Source: Oscillospiraceae bacterium (GTDB lineage Bacteria; Bacillota; Clostridia; Oscillospirales; Ruminococcaceae). Taken from it: a DNA stretch of 6,163 nucleotides. The stretch spans positions 1 through 6,163 of the forward strand of contig JAEDHF010000108.1 in NCBI GenBank assembly GCA_016297165.1, read 5' to 3'. Below the pieces are notes generated by a model. That model ran no database searches. It saw only the letters and a list, made by a program, of their open reading frames with translations, and was not told the origin of the DNA. Numbering within the stretch: position 1 is the stretch's first letter; each line of letters starts with the position of its first letter. Below, in pieces: positions 5,241-6,163 of this stretch. A program made the position numbers and the translations under genes.

Positions 5241-6163
5241 ATGGAACTGTTACTTGATAAAGAATCGGTTTTCCTGACTGAAACGGTTTTTGATGGTCAG
5301 ACCGAACAGGGGGTAGAACTGGATTATATACTCCCCGACTATTACCCGGATATCTTTAAGATACTTAAATGCAGTCTTACCCCCAGCATAGTATCCTATA
5401 ATATTTCGGGCAGCCAGCTTTACATTGACGGGGTTGTATATGTAAAGGTGCTTTATACCGCCGAGGACGGAGAGGAAATTAACTGTATTGACCAGCGTTA
5501 CACCTACTCGAAAACTGTGGAGCTTGCAAAGAATGTTGAAATGCCGAGGGTTTCCTTCTTCCCGAAGGCCGATTACTGTAATTGTCGGGCGATAAGCGGA
5601 AGAAGAATTGATATCCGTGGTGCAGTAAGCTGTAAAATCAGGGTTTGCGGCTGCTTTGAAAACGAAATCCTCTGCGGAGTAAGCGGTCTTGGTACAGAGG
5701 TAAAAAAGAACGACATCACCTATTGTGAAAGTAGTCTTTTTACTAACCGTCAGTATGTGGTAAGAGAGGATATTGAAACAGGAACAGGCGGAAGCATTGT
5801 AGCTGTTTTGAGCGTTGACTGTACCGCTTCGGTTTCGGAAACAAAGATTATTTCCGATAAGGTTATCGTTAAGGGCGACGCAAAGGTTAAATCCCTTTAC
5901 CTCGTAAAAAACAGCGAGGGAAAAAATACTACCGAGGTTATGGAGGCTACCGTTCCTCTTAGTCAGATTATCGACCTTAACGGGGTAACCGATAGTCATA
6001 ATTGCTATGCAGTCTTCGATGTAATGGACTGTGACCTAGAAATAAAGCAAAGCGACGAGGGAGCGAGCCGGGTATTAGGCTGTGATATTACAGTTGACTG
6101 CAAGGTAAGCGCTTATAAAGAGGCGAAAATTTCCCCTGTATGCGATCTGTATTCTACAGATTA
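5241..6163 (+). CDS. SPOCS-domain (DUF3794) spore-envelope protein, SipL-like, 3'-truncated by window edge
   Basis: The open frame runs from ATG to the end of the window without a stop (307 residues). The start is supported by GGAGG (5230-5234) with 6 bases of spacing. The N-terminal pattern (LPDYYPDIFKIL at 31-42, then a beta-rich GxxLYIDGVVYVKVLYT stretch at 58-73) is characteristic of the SPOCS/DUF3794 domain found in clostridial SipL and related spore coat proteins. Further beta-rich segments with the same flavour follow (about 119-150 and 180-300), suggesting at least two tandem domains. In the family such proteins usually end in a LysM peptidoglycan-binding domain, which would lie beyond the window. 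C. difficile SipL binds SpoIVA and is needed for coat assembly around the forespore; a similar role is inferred here. The visible part has 15 Cys (44, 82, 113, 115, 131, 136, 138, 145, 162, 194, 255, 264, 281, 287, 301), many for its length. It forms a unit separate from xylB. Confidence 0.82.
   Translation, partial: MELLLDKESVFLTETVFDGQTEQGVELDYILPDYYPDIFKILKCSLTPSIVSYNISGSQLYIDGVVYVKVLYTAEDGEEINCIDQRYTYSKTVELAKNVEMPRVSFFPKADYCNCRAISGRRIDIRGAVSCKIRVCGCFENEILCGVSGLGTEVKKNDITYCESSLFTNRQYVVREDIETGTGGSIVAVLSVDCTASVSETKIISDKVIVKGDAKVKSLYLVKNSEGKNTTEVMEATVPLSQIIDLNGVTDSHNCYAVFDVMDCDLEIKQSDEGASRVLGCDITVDCKVSAYKEAKISPVCDLYSTD

Noticed and set aside
5250..5999. 249-codon minus-strand open frame opposite the SPOCS gene
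   Set aside because: The plus frame has a strong GGAGG start signal and family-typical motifs. The antisense product has no recognisable features.

Overview
The window looks like chromosomal DNA of a spore-forming, low-to-moderate-GC Firmicute, most likely a clostridial relative of the Ruminococcaceae/Oscillospiraceae. This is inferred from the SPOCS (DUF3794) spore-coat-type protein, the consensus Gram-positive promoters and GGAGG-type ribosome binding sites, a cre-like operator and codon use. No species call is possible from sequence reading alone. Five protein genes are present, the last one cut by the window edge. No tRNA, rRNA, CRISPR array or recognisable transposase gene was seen.

Left part, minus strand (about 127-3421): a three-gene operon read right to left. 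One consensus promoter (TTGACA, 17 bp, TAATAT) drives (i) a 334-aa protein with a signal peptide, an Asp-rich extracytoplasmic loop, a membrane helix, a Tim44-like domain and a zinc ribbon, probably starting at TTG; (ii) a 246-aa paralogue with an N-terminal membrane helix, a Tim44-like region and a zinc ribbon; and (iii) a 469-aa soluble SPFH-domain ('virion core protein'/YdjI-like) protein with four C-terminal zinc ribbons. Order, sizes and domains recall Bacillus subtilis ydjG-ydjH-ydjI, the set linked to PspA-type membrane-stress function, but no pspA gene is visible here. The two membrane proteins plausibly form a heteromeric anchor that recruits the SPFH protein to the membrane.

Extreme left (1-107): a highly folded non-coding element. 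An 8-bp terminal inverted repeat closes three internal hairpins in a cloverleaf-like layout. It lies just downstream of the operon and is either a small palindromic mobile element or a structured RNA. It is the least explained object in the window.

Centre (3349-3595): a divergent intergenic region with promoters facing both ways. The rightward promoter is a perfect sigma-A consensus (TTGACA, 17 bp, TATAAT), followed at the predicted start of transcription by a perfect match to the catabolite-response (cre) consensus.

Right part, plus strand: a complete xylulokinase gene (xylB) transcribed alone and ended by a strong rho-independent terminator, then the first 307 codons of a cysteine-rich SPOCS-domain protein, probably a SipL-like spore envelope morphogenesis or LysM protein. 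The kinase and the spore protein appear to be separate transcription units with no shared function.
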